A DNA stretch of 64,000 bases, from the NCBI RefSeq assembly GCF_017084525.1, contig NZ_CP070950.1:2852001-2916000 (forward strand), given 5' to 3'. The notes under the pieces were generated by a model that worked only from the letters and a program-made list of their open reading frames with translations, did not search any database and was not told the origin of the DNA. Positions 14,211-22,397 of the stretch are shown one piece after another. The position numbers and the translations under genes are program-made. The DNA is from Conexibacter sp. SYSU D00693. Lineage in GTDB: Bacteria > Actinomycetota > Thermoleophilia > Solirubrobacterales > Solirubrobacteraceae. Position 1 is the stretch's first letter. The number at the start of each line of letters is the position of its first letter.

Positions 14211-16097
14211 TCAGCCTGCACGCACGGTGCGGTTCTTGCCCGTGCGCTTGGCCTCGTAGAGCGCCTCGTCGGCCGCGGCGACCAGCCCGCGCAGGTCCTC
14301 GGCGCTCACCGGCAGCGCCGCGACGCCGAAGCTCGCCGTCACCCGCAGCGCGCCGTCCGCCAGCGGGAAGCGCAGCGCCTCGATGCCCGTGCGCACGCGC
14401 TCGGCCAGGTTGAACGCGCCCTCGAGGTCGGTGCCCGGGAGGACGACCGCCAGCTCCTCGCCGCCGTAGCGCGCCGGCTCGTCGATCTCGCGCGAGCTCT
14501 CGCGCAGGACGCGCGCGACCTCGCGCAGGACGACGTCGCCCTGCTGGTGGCCGTGGGTGTCGTTGACCTTCTTGAAGTCGTCGATGTCGAGCAGGACGAG
14601 CCCGACGTCGGTGCCGAAGCGCTTCGAGCGCTCCGCCTCGCGCTCCATCGCCTCCTGGAAGCGCCGGCGGTTGGACAGGCCCGTGAGCTCGTCGGTCACC
14701 GCCTGGCGCTCGACGGTCTCGTGCAGCCCGACGTTCTCCACGGAGACCGCCGCCTGGCCCGCGAGGTAGTGGAAGAGCTCCACCTCCGCCGCGCTGAACG
14801 TCGCCCCCTGGCGCCAGGCCGAGACGACGCCCGAGACCCGGCCCTCGTCGGCGCCCGGCGCGCCGCGCAGCGGGTGGGCCAACGCGGTCGCCCCGCCCTC
14901 GGAGGTCTGCGCCGCGTGGCCGGTGCGCAGGACCTCGCGCTCGGCCGCCACGACCGCGTCGGCCGAGGCGCCCGCGGGGGCGCCCGCCGTGGCCACCTGC
15001 TCGAGCGGGCCCTCCTCGTCGCGGCGCACCGACGCGCGGCCGCCGTCGGCGCCGACGCCGTCGACCGTGGTGGAGACCACGACCTCGAGCAGGCCGTCGC
15101 GGTCGAGGTTGGACGCGAACGCCTCGCCCGTCCGGCGCAGCGCCGTCTCCAGGCGCGCGCGCTCGCGCTCGAGCTCGGCCAGCCGCTCCTCCAGCTGGGC
15201 CGACATCTTGTTGAACTCCTCGCCGAGCGCCGCGAACTCGTCGTGGCCCGTGGTGGGCACCTGGGCGGAGAAGTCGCCCGTCCCGAGGCGCCGCGCGGCG
15301 TGCAGGAAGCCCTCGATCTGGCGCTGCAGCGACCGGGAGACGAGCACCGCGAAGGTGAACGCCAGGATGAAGAAGCCCGCGAGGATCCCGGCGGCCAGCA
15401 GGCGGCTGTCGCCGACCTCCGCGTCGGTCGCCGCGCTGGGCTCGAGCACCGTCACCTCGACCTGCGCGCCCAGGAAGCCCCCCGCGGTGAAGGTCGCCGC
15501 GCGGTACTCCGCGCCGCCGACCTCGACGTCGCCCACGGTGACCGCGTCGCGCGAGGGCGCCGGCAGCTGCGCGCGGCCCGAGCCGTCGAGCGTCGCCGCC
15601 AGCACCTCCCCGTCGCGGCGAACGACGACGTCGAGCTGCGTGACCTGCCGGACGAGCTTCGCGTAGGCGACCGCGTCGGTCGTCGCGACCTCGAGCCGGC
15701 CCACCCGCTGGTCGCCGTCGGCGAGGTTGCGCACCCCCGGGAAGACGCCGCGCGTCGAGCCGACGTCCGCCCGCAGCCGCCCGGCGTTCAGGACGATCCG
15801 CGACGCGCCGACGTCCTCGCGCAGCCGGCGCAGCCGGCGCTCGACCTGCGTCGCGCTGCCGGCGCGCACCGCGCTGGCGAGCCGCACGTCGGTCCCGACC
15901 ACCTCGACCGCGTCGTTGCCGCGGCGCTGCGCGTCGTTGGCGAGGCCGATGGCCGCGTCCTGGCGGGCCGCGATCCGCGCGTCGGCCTTGCCGGTCTCGT
16001 TGTCGGCGATGAGCCGGAACAGGACCACCGCCACCGAGACCATCGGCACGATGACGATGAGGACGAAGAAGAGGGTGAGGCGGCTGCGGAAGCTCAT
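14211..16097 (-). CDS. Membrane diguanylate cyclase with HAMP, GAF and GGDEF domains
   Basis: 628-aa sensor that makes cyclic di-GMP. A transmembrane segment is at about 6-26 (LFFVLIVIVPMVSVAVVLF), an extracytoplasmic sensor at 30-230, a second segment near 232-254, HAMP at 255-310 and a coiled coil at 300-325. A GAF-like region follows at 330-465 and GGDEF from 475. The active-site motif is YGGEEL, preceded by REIDEPAR, which supplies the RxxD product-inhibition site. The motifs LTGLSNRRRF and DIDDFKKVNDTHGHQQGD are complete, so it should be active. The gene is transcribed away from tRNA-Ala(CGC). The signal is unknown. Confidence 0.92.
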   Translation of the reverse strand: MSFRSRLTLFFVLIVIVPMVSVAVVLFRLIADNETGKADARIAARQDAAIGLANDAQRRGNDAVEVVGTDVRLASAVRAGSATQVERRLRRLREDVGASRIVLNAGRLRADVGSTRGVFPGVRNLADGDQRVGRLEVATTDAVAYAKLVRQVTQLDVVVRRDGEVLAATLDGSGRAQLPAPSRDAVTVGDVEVGGAEYRAATFTAGGFLGAQVEVTVLEPSAATDAEVGDSRLLAAGILAGFFILAFTFAVLVSRSLQRQIEGFLHAARRLGTGDFSAQVPTTGHDEFAALGEEFNKMSAQLEERLAELERERARLETALRRTGEAFASNLDRDGLLEVVVSTTVDGVGADGGRASVRRDEEGPLEQVATAGAPAGASADAVVAAEREVLRTGHAAQTSEGGATALAHPLRGAPGADEGRVSGVVSAWRQGATFSAAEVELFHYLAGQAAVSVENVGLHETVERQAVTDELTGLSNRRRFQEAMEREAERSKRFGTDVGLVLLDIDDFKKVNDTHGHQQGDVVLREVARVLRESSREIDEPARYGGEELAVVLPGTDLEGAFNLAERVRTGIEALRFPLADGALRVTASFGVAALPVSAEDLRGLVAAADEALYEAKRTGKNRTVRAG

Positions 16098-16145
16098 CCG
16101 TGGCGCGGCGCTGCGACGGGGCAGGCTACACTTGGTCCCGCACGC

Positions 16146-16218
16146 GGGGCTATAGCTCAGTTGGGAGAGCGCCTGGATCGCACCCAGGAGGTCGGGGGTT
16201 CGAGTCCCCCTAGCTCCA
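16146..16218 (+). tRNA. tRNA-Ala (anticodon CGC)
   Basis: Acceptor GGGGCTA pairs with TAGCTCC, again with G3-U70. D-arm AGCTCAGTTGGGAGAGC, anticodon stem CCTGG/CCAGG around loop ATCGCAC (anticodon CGC), and T-arm GGGGGTTCGAGTCCCCC. Discriminator A73 at 16218; CCA not encoded. It reads GCG codons, abundant in this GC-rich DNA. A strong terminator follows. Confidence 0.95.
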
Positions 16219-16228
16219 CCTCGTGGTG

Positions 16229-16251
16229 AAGCCCCCGCCCAGCGGGGGCTT
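16229..16251 (+). terminator. Terminator of tRNA-Ala(CGC)
   Basis: Perfect 10-bp stem AAGCCCCCGC / GCGGGGGCTT with a 3-nt loop, 10 nt past the tRNA end. The convergent SDR gene ends at 16285, so it may also act on that strand, where the stem likewise ends in TT. Confidence 0.8.
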
Positions 16252-16284
16252 CGTGCTCCGAGGACCGAGTCCTCCAGCCGGACC

Positions 16285-17019
16285 TCAGCGCTGCGCGGTC
16301 GGGCGCACGACGACCTCCCCGACGTCGACGTCGTCCGGCTGCTCCACGGCGAAGTCGATGGCGCGGGCGATCGCGGCCGGGGGGATGCCGAGCCCGTCGC
16401 CGCCCGCCGCGATCTGCGCGCGGATGTCCGGGTCGGTGACGGAGTCGGCGAAGTTCGTGGCGACGTAGCCGGGCGAGACCACGGTCACGCGCACGCCGGG
16501 GACCGCCTCCTGGCGCAGGCCCTCGGCCACCACGTTGACCGCGGTCTTCGTCGCCGCGTAGACGGCCATCGTCGGGAGGATCCGGTGGGCGGCCGTGGAC
16601 GACGTGATCACGAGGTGGCCACCCTGCTGGTCCTCGAAGACCGGCAGGGCCGCGGCGATCCCGTGCAGCACGCCCTTGAGGTTCACGTCGACCATGGCCT
16701 CCCAGTCCTCGACGCGCAGGGCGTCCAGCCGGGAGATCGGGCCGACGCCGGCGTTGTTGACGAGGACGTCCAGGCGGCCGTGGCGCTCGAGGGCGAGGTC
16801 GACGAGCGCCTGCACGTCCTCGCGGTGGCGTACGTCGGTGACGCGGTAGGCGGCGTCCGGCCCCAGGCGCCCGGCGAGGTCCCGCAGCGGCGCCTCGCGC
16901 CGTGCCCCGAGCACGACCTTGGCGCCGCGCGCGGCGAAGAGCTCCGCCGTCGCCTCGCCGATGCCGCTGCTGGCGCCGGTGATGGCCACGACCTTGTCCC
17001 TGATGTCAGTCACAGACAT
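16285..17019 (-). CDS. Short-chain dehydrogenase/reductase
   Basis: Classical SDR of 244 aa, NAD(P)-dependent. The cofactor motif TGASSGIG is near residue 15, NNAGVGPISRLDAL near 88, and the catalytic Ser-Tyr-Lys set is seen as ITSSTAA and YAATK. VVSPGYVATNFAD follows. Arg residues after the first beta-alpha unit (GARREAP) favour NADP. The start is the ATG at 17019 (a GTG at 17022 adds one residue). The 5' end of the coding region carries one of two operator-like repeats shared with the divergent TetR gene, so it is probably repressed by that regulator. The substrate is not predictable. Confidence 0.9.
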   Translation of the reverse strand: MSVTDIRDKVVAITGASSGIGEATAELFAARGAKVVLGARREAPLRDLAGRLGPDAAYRVTDVRHREDVQALVDLALERHGRLDVLVNNAGVGPISRLDALRVEDWEAMVDVNLKGVLHGIAAALPVFEDQQGGHLVITSSTAAHRILPTMAVYAATKTAVNVVAEGLRQEAVPGVRVTVVSPGYVATNFADSVTDPDIRAQIAAGGDGLGIPPAAIARAIDFAVEQPDDVDVGEVVVRPTAQR

Positions 17020-17051
17020 CACCGTAGCACCGACATGTCAGTGGCTGACAT
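17003..17051. promoter_or_regulatory. Twin 17-bp operators between SDR and TetR genes
   Basis: Two copies of the same palindrome: ATGTCAG-TGG-CTGACAT at 17035-17051 (perfect 7-bp arms) and ATGTCAG-TCA-CAGACAT at 17003-17019 (one mismatch). Their centres are 32 bp apart, about three helical turns. The second copy covers the SDR start codon. The layout is typical of a TetR repressor controlling itself and its divergent partner. Confidence 0.75.
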
Positions 17052-17072
17052 CAGCCGCTAGGCTTCGGTCTC

Positions 17073-17624
17073 GTGGCCCGCTGGGAGCCAGACGCCCGTC
17101 GACGCCTGCAGGAGGCGGCGCTCAGCCTGTTCGCGCAACGCGGCTACGAGCAGACGACCGCCCGGCAGATCGCTGAGCAGGCCGGGCTCACCGAGCGCAC
17201 CTTCTTCCGCCACTTCAGCGACAAGCGCGAGGTCCTCTTCGGCAACGAGGCGGCGCTGACCGACGCGCTGGTCGCCGGCGTGGTCGGCGCTCCGGCACGG
17301 GCGTCCGTGGCCAAGGCGGTCGAGGCCGGCGTCCGCGCCGCCGCGCGCCACATGGAGCCGCGCAAGGCGTTCCTGCGGCGCTTCGCCGACGTCGTGGCCC
17401 AGCACCCCGAGCTGCGCGAGCGCGAGCTCGCCAAGCAGCAGGCGATGGCGGGCGACGTGGCCGGCGCCCTGGCCGGTCGCGGGGTGGGGGACGTCGAGGC
17501 GCGGCTCGCCGGCGAGCTGACCATCGTGGTCCTGCGCCTGGGCTTCGAGCAGTGGCTGGCCCGCGGCGAGCAGCGCGCGTTCGAGGACGTCGTCGCCGAC
17601 GTCCTCGCGCGGCGTCCGCGCTAG
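17073..17624 (+). CDS. TetR-family transcriptional regulator
   Basis: A 183-aa regulator with an N-terminal helix-turn-helix domain: AALSLFAQRGYEQTTARQIA then EQAGLTERTFFRHFSDKREV. The remaining 120 residues form the ligand-binding domain, which I cannot match to a ligand. GTG start at 17073. It is divergent from the SDR gene with two operator copies between them. The last codon shares a CTAG with the stop of the convergent histidine kinase. Confidence 0.9.
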   Translation: MARWEPDARRRLQEAALSLFAQRGYEQTTARQIAEQAGLTERTFFRHFSDKREVLFGNEAALTDALVAGVVGAPARASVAKAVEAGVRAAARHMEPRKAFLRRFADVVAQHPELRERELAKQQAMAGDVAGALAGRGVGDVEARLAGELTIVVLRLGFEQWLARGEQRAFEDVVADVLARRPR

Positions 17625-18673
17625 GCGCGCGGCAGGCGCACCACGGCGCGCAGGCCGCCCTCGTCGCGGGGGCTCAGGAGCAGCCGGCCGCCGTGGGCGT
17701 CGGAGATGCTCCGGACGATCGCCAGCCCCAGGCCGACGCCGGCGTGGTCGCCGCGCACGCGCGCACTGCCGCGCTGGAAGGGCTCGGCGAGCGTGGCGAC
17801 GAGCTGGGGCGTCAGCGGCGCCCCCGTGCTGTCGACCGTCAGGACCACCGCGTCGGGCCCGGCGCTCGTGGTCGCCGTGACCGTGCCGCCGTCCGGGCGG
17901 TTGTGGACCACCCCGTTGTGCACGAGGTTCGTCACGAGCTGGAGCAGCAGCGCGTGCGAGCCGGTGGTCGGCGCGACGTCGCCGGCCGCCTCGAGCACGA
18001 CGCCCCGCTCCTCGGCGAGGGGCACCAGCGTCTCGACGGCCTCCTCGACCAGCAGCGAGAGGTCGACGTCCTCGCGCGGGAAGGAGCGCTGGTCGGCGCG
18101 GCTGAGGACGAGCAGCGCCTCGGTGAGGTCGATGGCGCGGGCGTTGACGATGCGCAGGCGCTCGACGAGCTCGCCGCCGTCGCGGTCGGGGTCCTTGCGC
18201 GCGACGTCGAGCAGCGTCTGGGTGATGGCCAGCGGCGTGCGCAGCTCGTGCGACGCGTTGGCGGCGAAGCGCTGCTGGGCCGCGACGTCGGCCTCGATGC
18301 GGGCGAGCATCGCGTCGAAGGCGTCGGCGAGCTCGCGGAACTCGTCGTGGCGGTCGTGCAGCCGGATGCGGTGCGAGAGCACCCCGCCGGCCGCCACGCG
18401 CGTCGCGTCGGTGATCCGGTCCAGCGGGGCGAGCATGCGTCCCGCCAGCACCCAGCCGCCGACGAGGCCGACGACCAGCAGGCCGCCCATCAGCACCGCC
18501 GCGGCGGTCGCGAAGTCCCGCTGCAGGACCGACCGGTAGATGATCCCGCCCGGCACGGGCGCGACGTCGGGGAGGTTGCGGAAGACGAAGAGCCAGACCG
18601 CGAAGAGCAGCAGCGCCCCCGCGACCATGAGGAACCCGGCGTAGCTGAGCGTGAGCTTGAGCCGGACGCTCAC
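17621..18673 (-). CDS. Two-component sensor histidine kinase
   Basis: Membrane kinase of 350 aa with HAMP. The first membrane segment is at about 8-30 (AGFLMVAGALLLFAVWLFVF), a short external loop of about 30 residues follows, the second segment is near 57-80, and HAMP runs to about 135. The H-box NASHELRTPLAITQTLLDVA is near residue 140, the N-box LVTNLVHNGVVHN near 245, and GVGLGLAIVRSIS near 316. The small external loop suggests sensing within the membrane. It overlaps the response regulator gene by 4 nt, so the two are co-expressed. Confidence 0.92.
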   Translation of the reverse strand: MSVRLKLTLSYAGFLMVAGALLLFAVWLFVFRNLPDVAPVPGGIIYRSVLQRDFATAAAVLMGGLLVVGLVGGWVLAGRMLAPLDRITDATRVAAGGVLSHRIRLHDRHDEFRELADAFDAMLARIEADVAAQQRFAANASHELRTPLAITQTLLDVARKDPDRDGGELVERLRIVNARAIDLTEALLVLSRADQRSFPREDVDLSLLVEEAVETLVPLAEERGVVLEAAGDVAPTTGSHALLLQLVTNLVHNGVVHNRPDGGTVTATTSAGPDAVVLTVDSTGAPLTPQLVATLAEPFQRGSARVRGDHAGVGLGLAIVRSISDAHGGRLLLSPRDEGGLRAVVRLPRA

Positions 18674-19332
18674 GGGGCGTCGATGCGGTAGCCCACGCCC
18701 GGCACCGTGGCGATGACCCCGGGCTCGCCCAGGCGCTTGCGCAGCCCCGAGATCGTGATGCGCACGGCGTTGGTGAACGGGTCGGCGTGCTCGTCCCAGG
18801 CCTGGCGCAGCAGGTCCTCGGCGCTCACGACGCCGCCCTCGGCGGCGACGAGGACCTCGAGCACCGCGAACTGCTTGCGCGTGAGGGCGATGTAGCGGCC
18901 GTCGCGGAAGACCTCGCGCCGGAAGGGGTCGACCCGCAGGCCCGCCACCTCACGCACCGGCGGCCGGCTGTGCGCCCGGCGGCGGTCCAGCGCGCGCAGG
19001 CGCAGGACGAGCTCCTGCAGCTCGAAGGGCTTGGTCAGGTAGTCGTCGGCACCCAGCTCGAACCCCGAGGCCTTGTCGTCGAGCCGGTCGGCCGCGGTGA
19101 GCATGAGGATGGGCATCCCGCTGCCCGACGCGACGATCCGCCGGGCGACCTCGTCGCCGGAGGTCCCCGGGACGTCGCGGTCGAGCACCGCGATGTCGTA
19201 GTCGTTGACGCCCAGCAGGCGCAGGGCGCTGTCGCCGTCGTGCGCGACGTCGGCGGCGATCGCCTCGAGGCGCAGGCCGTCGCGGATCGCGCCCGCCATG
19301 AGCGGCTCGTCCTCGACCACCAGCACCCGCAT
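18670..19332 (-). CDS. OmpR/PhoB-family response regulator
   Basis: 220-aa regulator: receiver domain with acidic pocket VVEDEP, phospho-acceptor Asp in IAVLDRDVPGTSGDE and the conserved Lys in DDYLTKPFEL; then a winged-helix DNA-binding domain ending in AVRITISGLRKRLGEP and VPGVGYRI. The ATG at 19332 places MRVLVVEDEP at the start. It lies upstream of its kinase. It faces a divergent VanY/ABC-transporter operon, which it probably controls; a GTATCG/CGATAC inverted repeat lies in the gap between them. Confidence 0.93.
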   Translation of the reverse strand: MRVLVVEDEPLMAGAIRDGLRLEAIAADVAHDGDSALRLLGVNDYDIAVLDRDVPGTSGDEVARRIVASGSGMPILMLTAADRLDDKASGFELGADDYLTKPFELQELVLRLRALDRRRAHSRPPVREVAGLRVDPFRREVFRDGRYIALTRKQFAVLEVLVAAEGGVVSAEDLLRQAWDEHADPFTNAVRITISGLRKRLGEPGVIATVPGVGYRIDAP

Positions 19333-19368
19333 GCCGCCCGACGCTAACGCGCCGGGCATGTCGTCCGT

Positions 19369-19386
19369 GTATCGGGAACGCGATAC
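19369..19386. promoter_or_regulatory. Inverted repeat in the divergent response-regulator/VanY promoter
   Basis: GTATCG-GGAACG-CGATAC, arms of 6 bp, in the 56-bp gap between the response regulator and the VanY-like gene. A candidate regulator site, but OmpR-type regulators more often bind direct repeats, so its owner is uncertain. Confidence 0.4.
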
Positions 19387-19388
19387 GC

Positions 19389-20069
19389 GTGGGCAACGCG
19401 CGGGCCCGTTCACTGCCCGCCGTGACCTCCGGCGCATCAGCACGAACGACGACCGGCCACGTCCGGATCCGCTGGCTCCGTGTGGCCCTGCTGCTCACCG
19501 GCCTCGCGGCGGCGGTGGCGGCGCTCAGCCACCTGCAGGTCCCCGATGCCGCGTCGTCCCTGACCTCCGGGACGCCGCTCGAGGCGCTGCGCGAGGACGG
19601 GCACGACGATGCGCACGGGACGGCCGCGGGCGCGGTGCCCGACGGCACCTCGGCCTTCGACGACCACGTGCCGGGGGTGGCCAAGCTCGACCCCGAGCTC
19701 CTGGGCGCGCTGCGCCAGGCGGCGAGCGCCGCGCAGGGCGAGGGCGTCGGCCTCCTCGTCGACAGCGGCTGGCGCTCGCCGGCCTACCAGCAGCGGCTGC
19801 TGGAGGAGGCCGTCGCCAAGTACGGCTCGGCCGCCGAGGCCGGGCGCTGGGTCGCGACCCCGGCGACGTCCGCGCACGTCGCCGGCGAGGCGGTCGACGT
19901 CGGCCCGCCCGCGGCGGCGGCGTGGCTGGGCCAGCGCGGAGCGGCGTTCGGCCTGTGCCAGGTCTACCGCAACGAGCCCTGGCACTTCGAGCTGCGTCCC
20001 GGCACGGCCGACCACGGGTGCCCGCCGCTGTACGCCGACCCGACCGAGGACCCGAGGATGCAGCCGTGA
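19389..20069 (+). CDS. VanY-type D-alanyl-D-alanine carboxypeptidase (M15)
   Basis: Probable membrane-anchored peptidoglycan carboxypeptidase, 226 aa. An N-terminal hydrophobic anchor LRVALLLTGLAAAVAALSHL is near residues 30-49. The M15 zinc-site signature TSAHVAGEAVDVG (SxHxxGxAxD) and the second zinc/catalytic motif EPWHFEL follow, with LLVDSGWRSPAYQQRLLEEA before them. The start is the GTG at 19389; a GTG at 19422 is also possible. The gene leads an operon in which each gene overlaps the next by 4 nt and which faces the two-component system, suggesting a cell-wall stress or antibiotic response unit. Confidence 0.85.
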   Translation: MGNARARSLPAVTSGASARTTTGHVRIRWLRVALLLTGLAAAVAALSHLQVPDAASSLTSGTPLEALREDGHDDAHGTAAGAVPDGTSAFDDHVPGVAKLDPELLGALRQAASAAQGEGVGLLVDSGWRSPAYQQRLLEEAVAKYGSAAEAGRWVATPATSAHVAGEAVDVGPPAAAAWLGQRGAAFGLCQVYRNEPWHFELRPGTADHGCPPLYADPTEDPRMQP

Positions 20070-20629
20070 GCCGCGCGCTCCACGGCCTGGCCGCCACCGT
20101 GCTCGCCGCGCTCGCGGTGGCCGGGTGCTCGGGCGGCGGCGGGCAGGACGACCCCGTCACGGTGAGCGGCTCGCCGGGGGGCGGCACGGGCGGCGGCGCG
20201 ACGGCGCCGAGCCAGGACCGGGCCGTGCGCTTCGCCACGTGCATGCGCGAGCACGGCGTGCCGGACTTCCCGGACCCCGACCCGTCGGGCGAGCTGACGC
20301 TCGACGGGGTCGTCAACGGGTCGTCCATCGACACCGACAGCCCGGCCTGGACGGGCGCGCTGCGGCGCTGTCGCGACCTGCAGCCCGCCGGCTTCGCCGG
20401 ACGCCGGCGCAGCAGCGAGCAGCAGGAGGGAGCGCTGCGCTTCGCGCAGTGCATGCGCGAGCACGGCGTCTCCGACTTCCCGGACCCCACGCCCGGCGCC
20501 CCGCTGATCGACACGTCGCGCATCCCCTCCGCCAGGGGCCGCGGCGCGCGCGAGATCCCGGGGTTCACGGCCGCCACGGACGCCTGCATGACGACGTTCG
20601 GCGACCAGGTGGGGCTGCGGCGGCCGTGA
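20066..20629 (+). CDS. Lipoprotein with duplicated CMREHGV motif
   Basis: 187-aa exported lipoprotein. The signal peptide ends in the lipobox VAGC ([13 protein letters not shown]) and is followed by a Gly-rich linker. Two homologous units follow, each starting with an aromatic stretch and CMREHGVx[25 protein letters not shown] near residue 53 and [20 protein letters not shown] near 127. This duplicated unit is widespread in actinobacterial lipoproteins next to ABC transporter/adaptor genes, but its function is not established. The GTG start overlaps the VanY stop and the stop overlaps the adaptor start. Confidence 0.82.
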   Translation: MSRALHGLAATVLAALAVAGCSGGGGQDDPVTVSGSPGGGTGGGATAPSQDRAVRFATCMREHGVPDFPDPDPSGELTLDGVVNGSSIDTDSPAWTGALRRCRDLQPAGFAGRRRSSEQQEGALRFAQCMREHGVSDFPDPTPGAPLIDTSRIPSARGRGAREIPGFTAATDACMTTFGDQVGLRRP

Positions 20630-21711
20630 CGCGCGGGAGGTGGGCCCTGACCGGCGCCGCGACGCTCGTCGTCGCGGGCGCCGGCGTCGCGGGGGTCGCG
20701 GCGTCCGGCGGCGGCCAGACGCCACGAGCGGGCGAGCCGGGCCCGGTGGCCACCGCGACGGTGCAGCGCGGACGGCTGTCGGAGACCGTCTCGCGGCCCG
20801 GCACGCTGACCTACACGGCGCGCTCGGACGGCGCGCCCTACCGCGTGCGCAACCGGGCCAGCGGCACGTTCACCCGCCTGCCGCGCCTCGGCGCCCGCGT
20901 GCGCTGCGGCGACGTGCTGTACCGCGTCGACGAGGAGCCGGTCCTGCTGCTGTGCGGCGCGGTCCCGGTCTTCCGCGACCTCCGGGAGGGCGACGAGGGC
21001 CGCGACGTCCTGCAGCTCAACCGCAACCTCCAGCGCCTCGGCCTCGGGACCGACCGCCACGAGCGCCGCTTCACCTGGCGCACCCTCGCGGCGCTCGAGC
21101 GCCTGCAGCACCGGCGCGGGATGGAGGAGACGGGCGAGCTGGCCGACGACGACGCGGTCGTCCTGCCCGCCGCCGCCCGCGTCGCGAAGGTCACCGCCCA
21201 GGCGGGCGACCCCGCGCGCGCGGGCGCCGAGGTGGTGCAGGCGACGTCGGCCACGCTCGGGGTGCGCCTCGAGCTCGACCCCGCGCAGCGGGGGAGCCTG
21301 CGCACCGGCGACCGCGCGCGGGTGACGCTGCCAGGGGGCCGCTCGGCCACCGGGCGCGTCGTCCGGGTCGGCCGGGTCGCGCAGGCCCCCGACGAGGAGG
21401 ACGCCGGCAGCGGGGGCGCCGCGACGATCCCGGTCACCGTCCGCCTCGACGACGCCGGCGCGGCGGGCGGGCTCGACCGCGCGCCCGTCCAGGTCGAGGT
21501 GCGCACCCGCGGCGTGCGCGACGTGCTGAGCGTCCCCGTGACCGCGCTCGTCGGACGGACGGGCGGCGGCTTCGCGGTCGAGGTGGTGGGCGCCGGCGGC
21601 CGGCGCGCGCTCGTCGCCGTGCGCGTCGGGCTGTTCGACGCCGCCCAGGGGCGGGTGCAGGTGCAGGGCGGCGTGCGCGCGGGGGACCGCGTGGTGGTGC
21701 CGGCGTCGTGA
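20626..21711 (+). CDS. Efflux adaptor (membrane-fusion-like) protein with peptidoglycan-binding domain
   Basis: 361-aa exported protein with an N-terminal anchor ([19 protein letters not shown]). A barrel-hybrid region ([18 protein letters not shown]) is split by a peptidoglycan-binding type domain near residues 120-170 ([12 protein letters not shown] and [10 protein letters not shown]), followed by a beta-barrel half [20 protein letters not shown]. It matches actinobacterial HlyD/MacA-like proteins encoded before MacB-type transporters. It probably couples the transporter to the cell wall. GTG start overlapping the lipoprotein stop. No long coiled-coil hairpin is visible, as expected in an organism lacking TolC. 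Confidence 0.8.
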   Translation: MTRGRWALTGAATLVVAGAGVAGVAASGGGQTPRAGEPGPVATATVQRGRLSETVSRPGTLTYTARSDGAPYRVRNRASGTFTRLPRLGARVRCGDVLYRVDEEPVLLLCGAVPVFRDLREGDEGRDVLQLNRNLQRLGLGTDRHERRFTWRTLAALERLQHRRGMEETGELADDDAVVLPAAARVAKVTAQAGDPARAGAEVVQATSATLGVRLELDPAQRGSLRTGDRARVTLPGGRSATGRVVRVGRVAQAPDEEDAGSGGAATIPVTVRLDDAGAAGGLDRAPVQVEVRTRGVRDVLSVPVTALVGRTGGGFAVEVVGAGGRRALVAVRVGLFDAAQGRVQVQGGVRAGDRVVVPAS

Positions 21712-22397
21712 GCGCCGAGCCCGTCCTCGAGCTCGACGACGTGACCAAGGTCTACGGGCAGGCGCCGCCGGTGCCGGCGCTGCGGGGGGTGTCGCTCACG
21801 GTGTGCCGCGGCGAGCTGGCGGCCGTGGTGGGGCCGTCCGGCTCGGGGAAGTCGACGCTCCTGCACGTCATGGGCACGCTGGAGCGTCCGAGCAGCGGCC
21901 GGCTGCGCGTCGGGGGCGTCGACGCCGCGGGGCTCGGCGACCGTGCGCTGTCGCGGCTGCGCGCCCGCGAGATCGGCTTCGTCTTCCAGCAGTTCTTCCT
22001 CGCCGAGCACGCCAGCGTCCGCGAGAACGTGGCCGACGGACTGCTCTACGCCGGCGTGCCCGCGCCCGAGCGCCGCCGGCGCGCGGAGGAGGCGCTCGCG
22101 CGCGTGGGCCTCGCCGAGCGCGCGGGAGCGCGCCCGACCCAGCTCTCGGGCGGCGAGCGCCAGCGGGTGGCGATCGCCCGCGCGCTGGTGGGGCGCCCCG
22201 CGATCGTCCTCGCCGACGAGCCGACGGGCAACCTGGACAGCGCGACCGGCGCGGCGATCGTCGAGCTCCTGCGCGAGCTGCACGCGGGCGGCGCGACGAT
22301 CGTCGTGATCACCCACGACGCCGCACTCGCCGAGCAGCTGCCCCGCCGGGTGCGGATGCTCGACGGCCGCGTCGTCGACGACGCCGGCGCCCGATGA
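21708..22397 (+). CDS. MacB-type ABC transporter ATP-binding protein
   Basis: 229-aa ATPase of the LolD/MacB class. Walker [10 protein letters not shown] is near residue 42, the Q-loop in [10 protein letters not shown], the signature [15 protein letters not shown] and Walker [13 protein letters not shown], then the H-loop VITHD. It is the nucleotide-binding half of a transporter with the FtsX-like permease that follows; each gene overlaps the next by 4 nt. Function in mechanotransmission-type export of peptides, lipids or antibiotics is inferred from the family. Confidence 0.93.
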   Translation: MSAEPVLELDDVTKVYGQAPPVPALRGVSLTVCRGELAAVVGPSGSGKSTLLHVMGTLERPSSGRLRVGGVDAAGLGDRALSRLRAREIGFVFQQFFLAEHASVRENVADGLLYAGVPAPERRRRAEEALARVGLAERAGARPTQLSGGERQRVAIARALVGRPAIVLADEPTGNLDSATGAAIVELLRELHAGGATIVVITHDAALAEQLPRRVRMLDGRVVDDAGAR

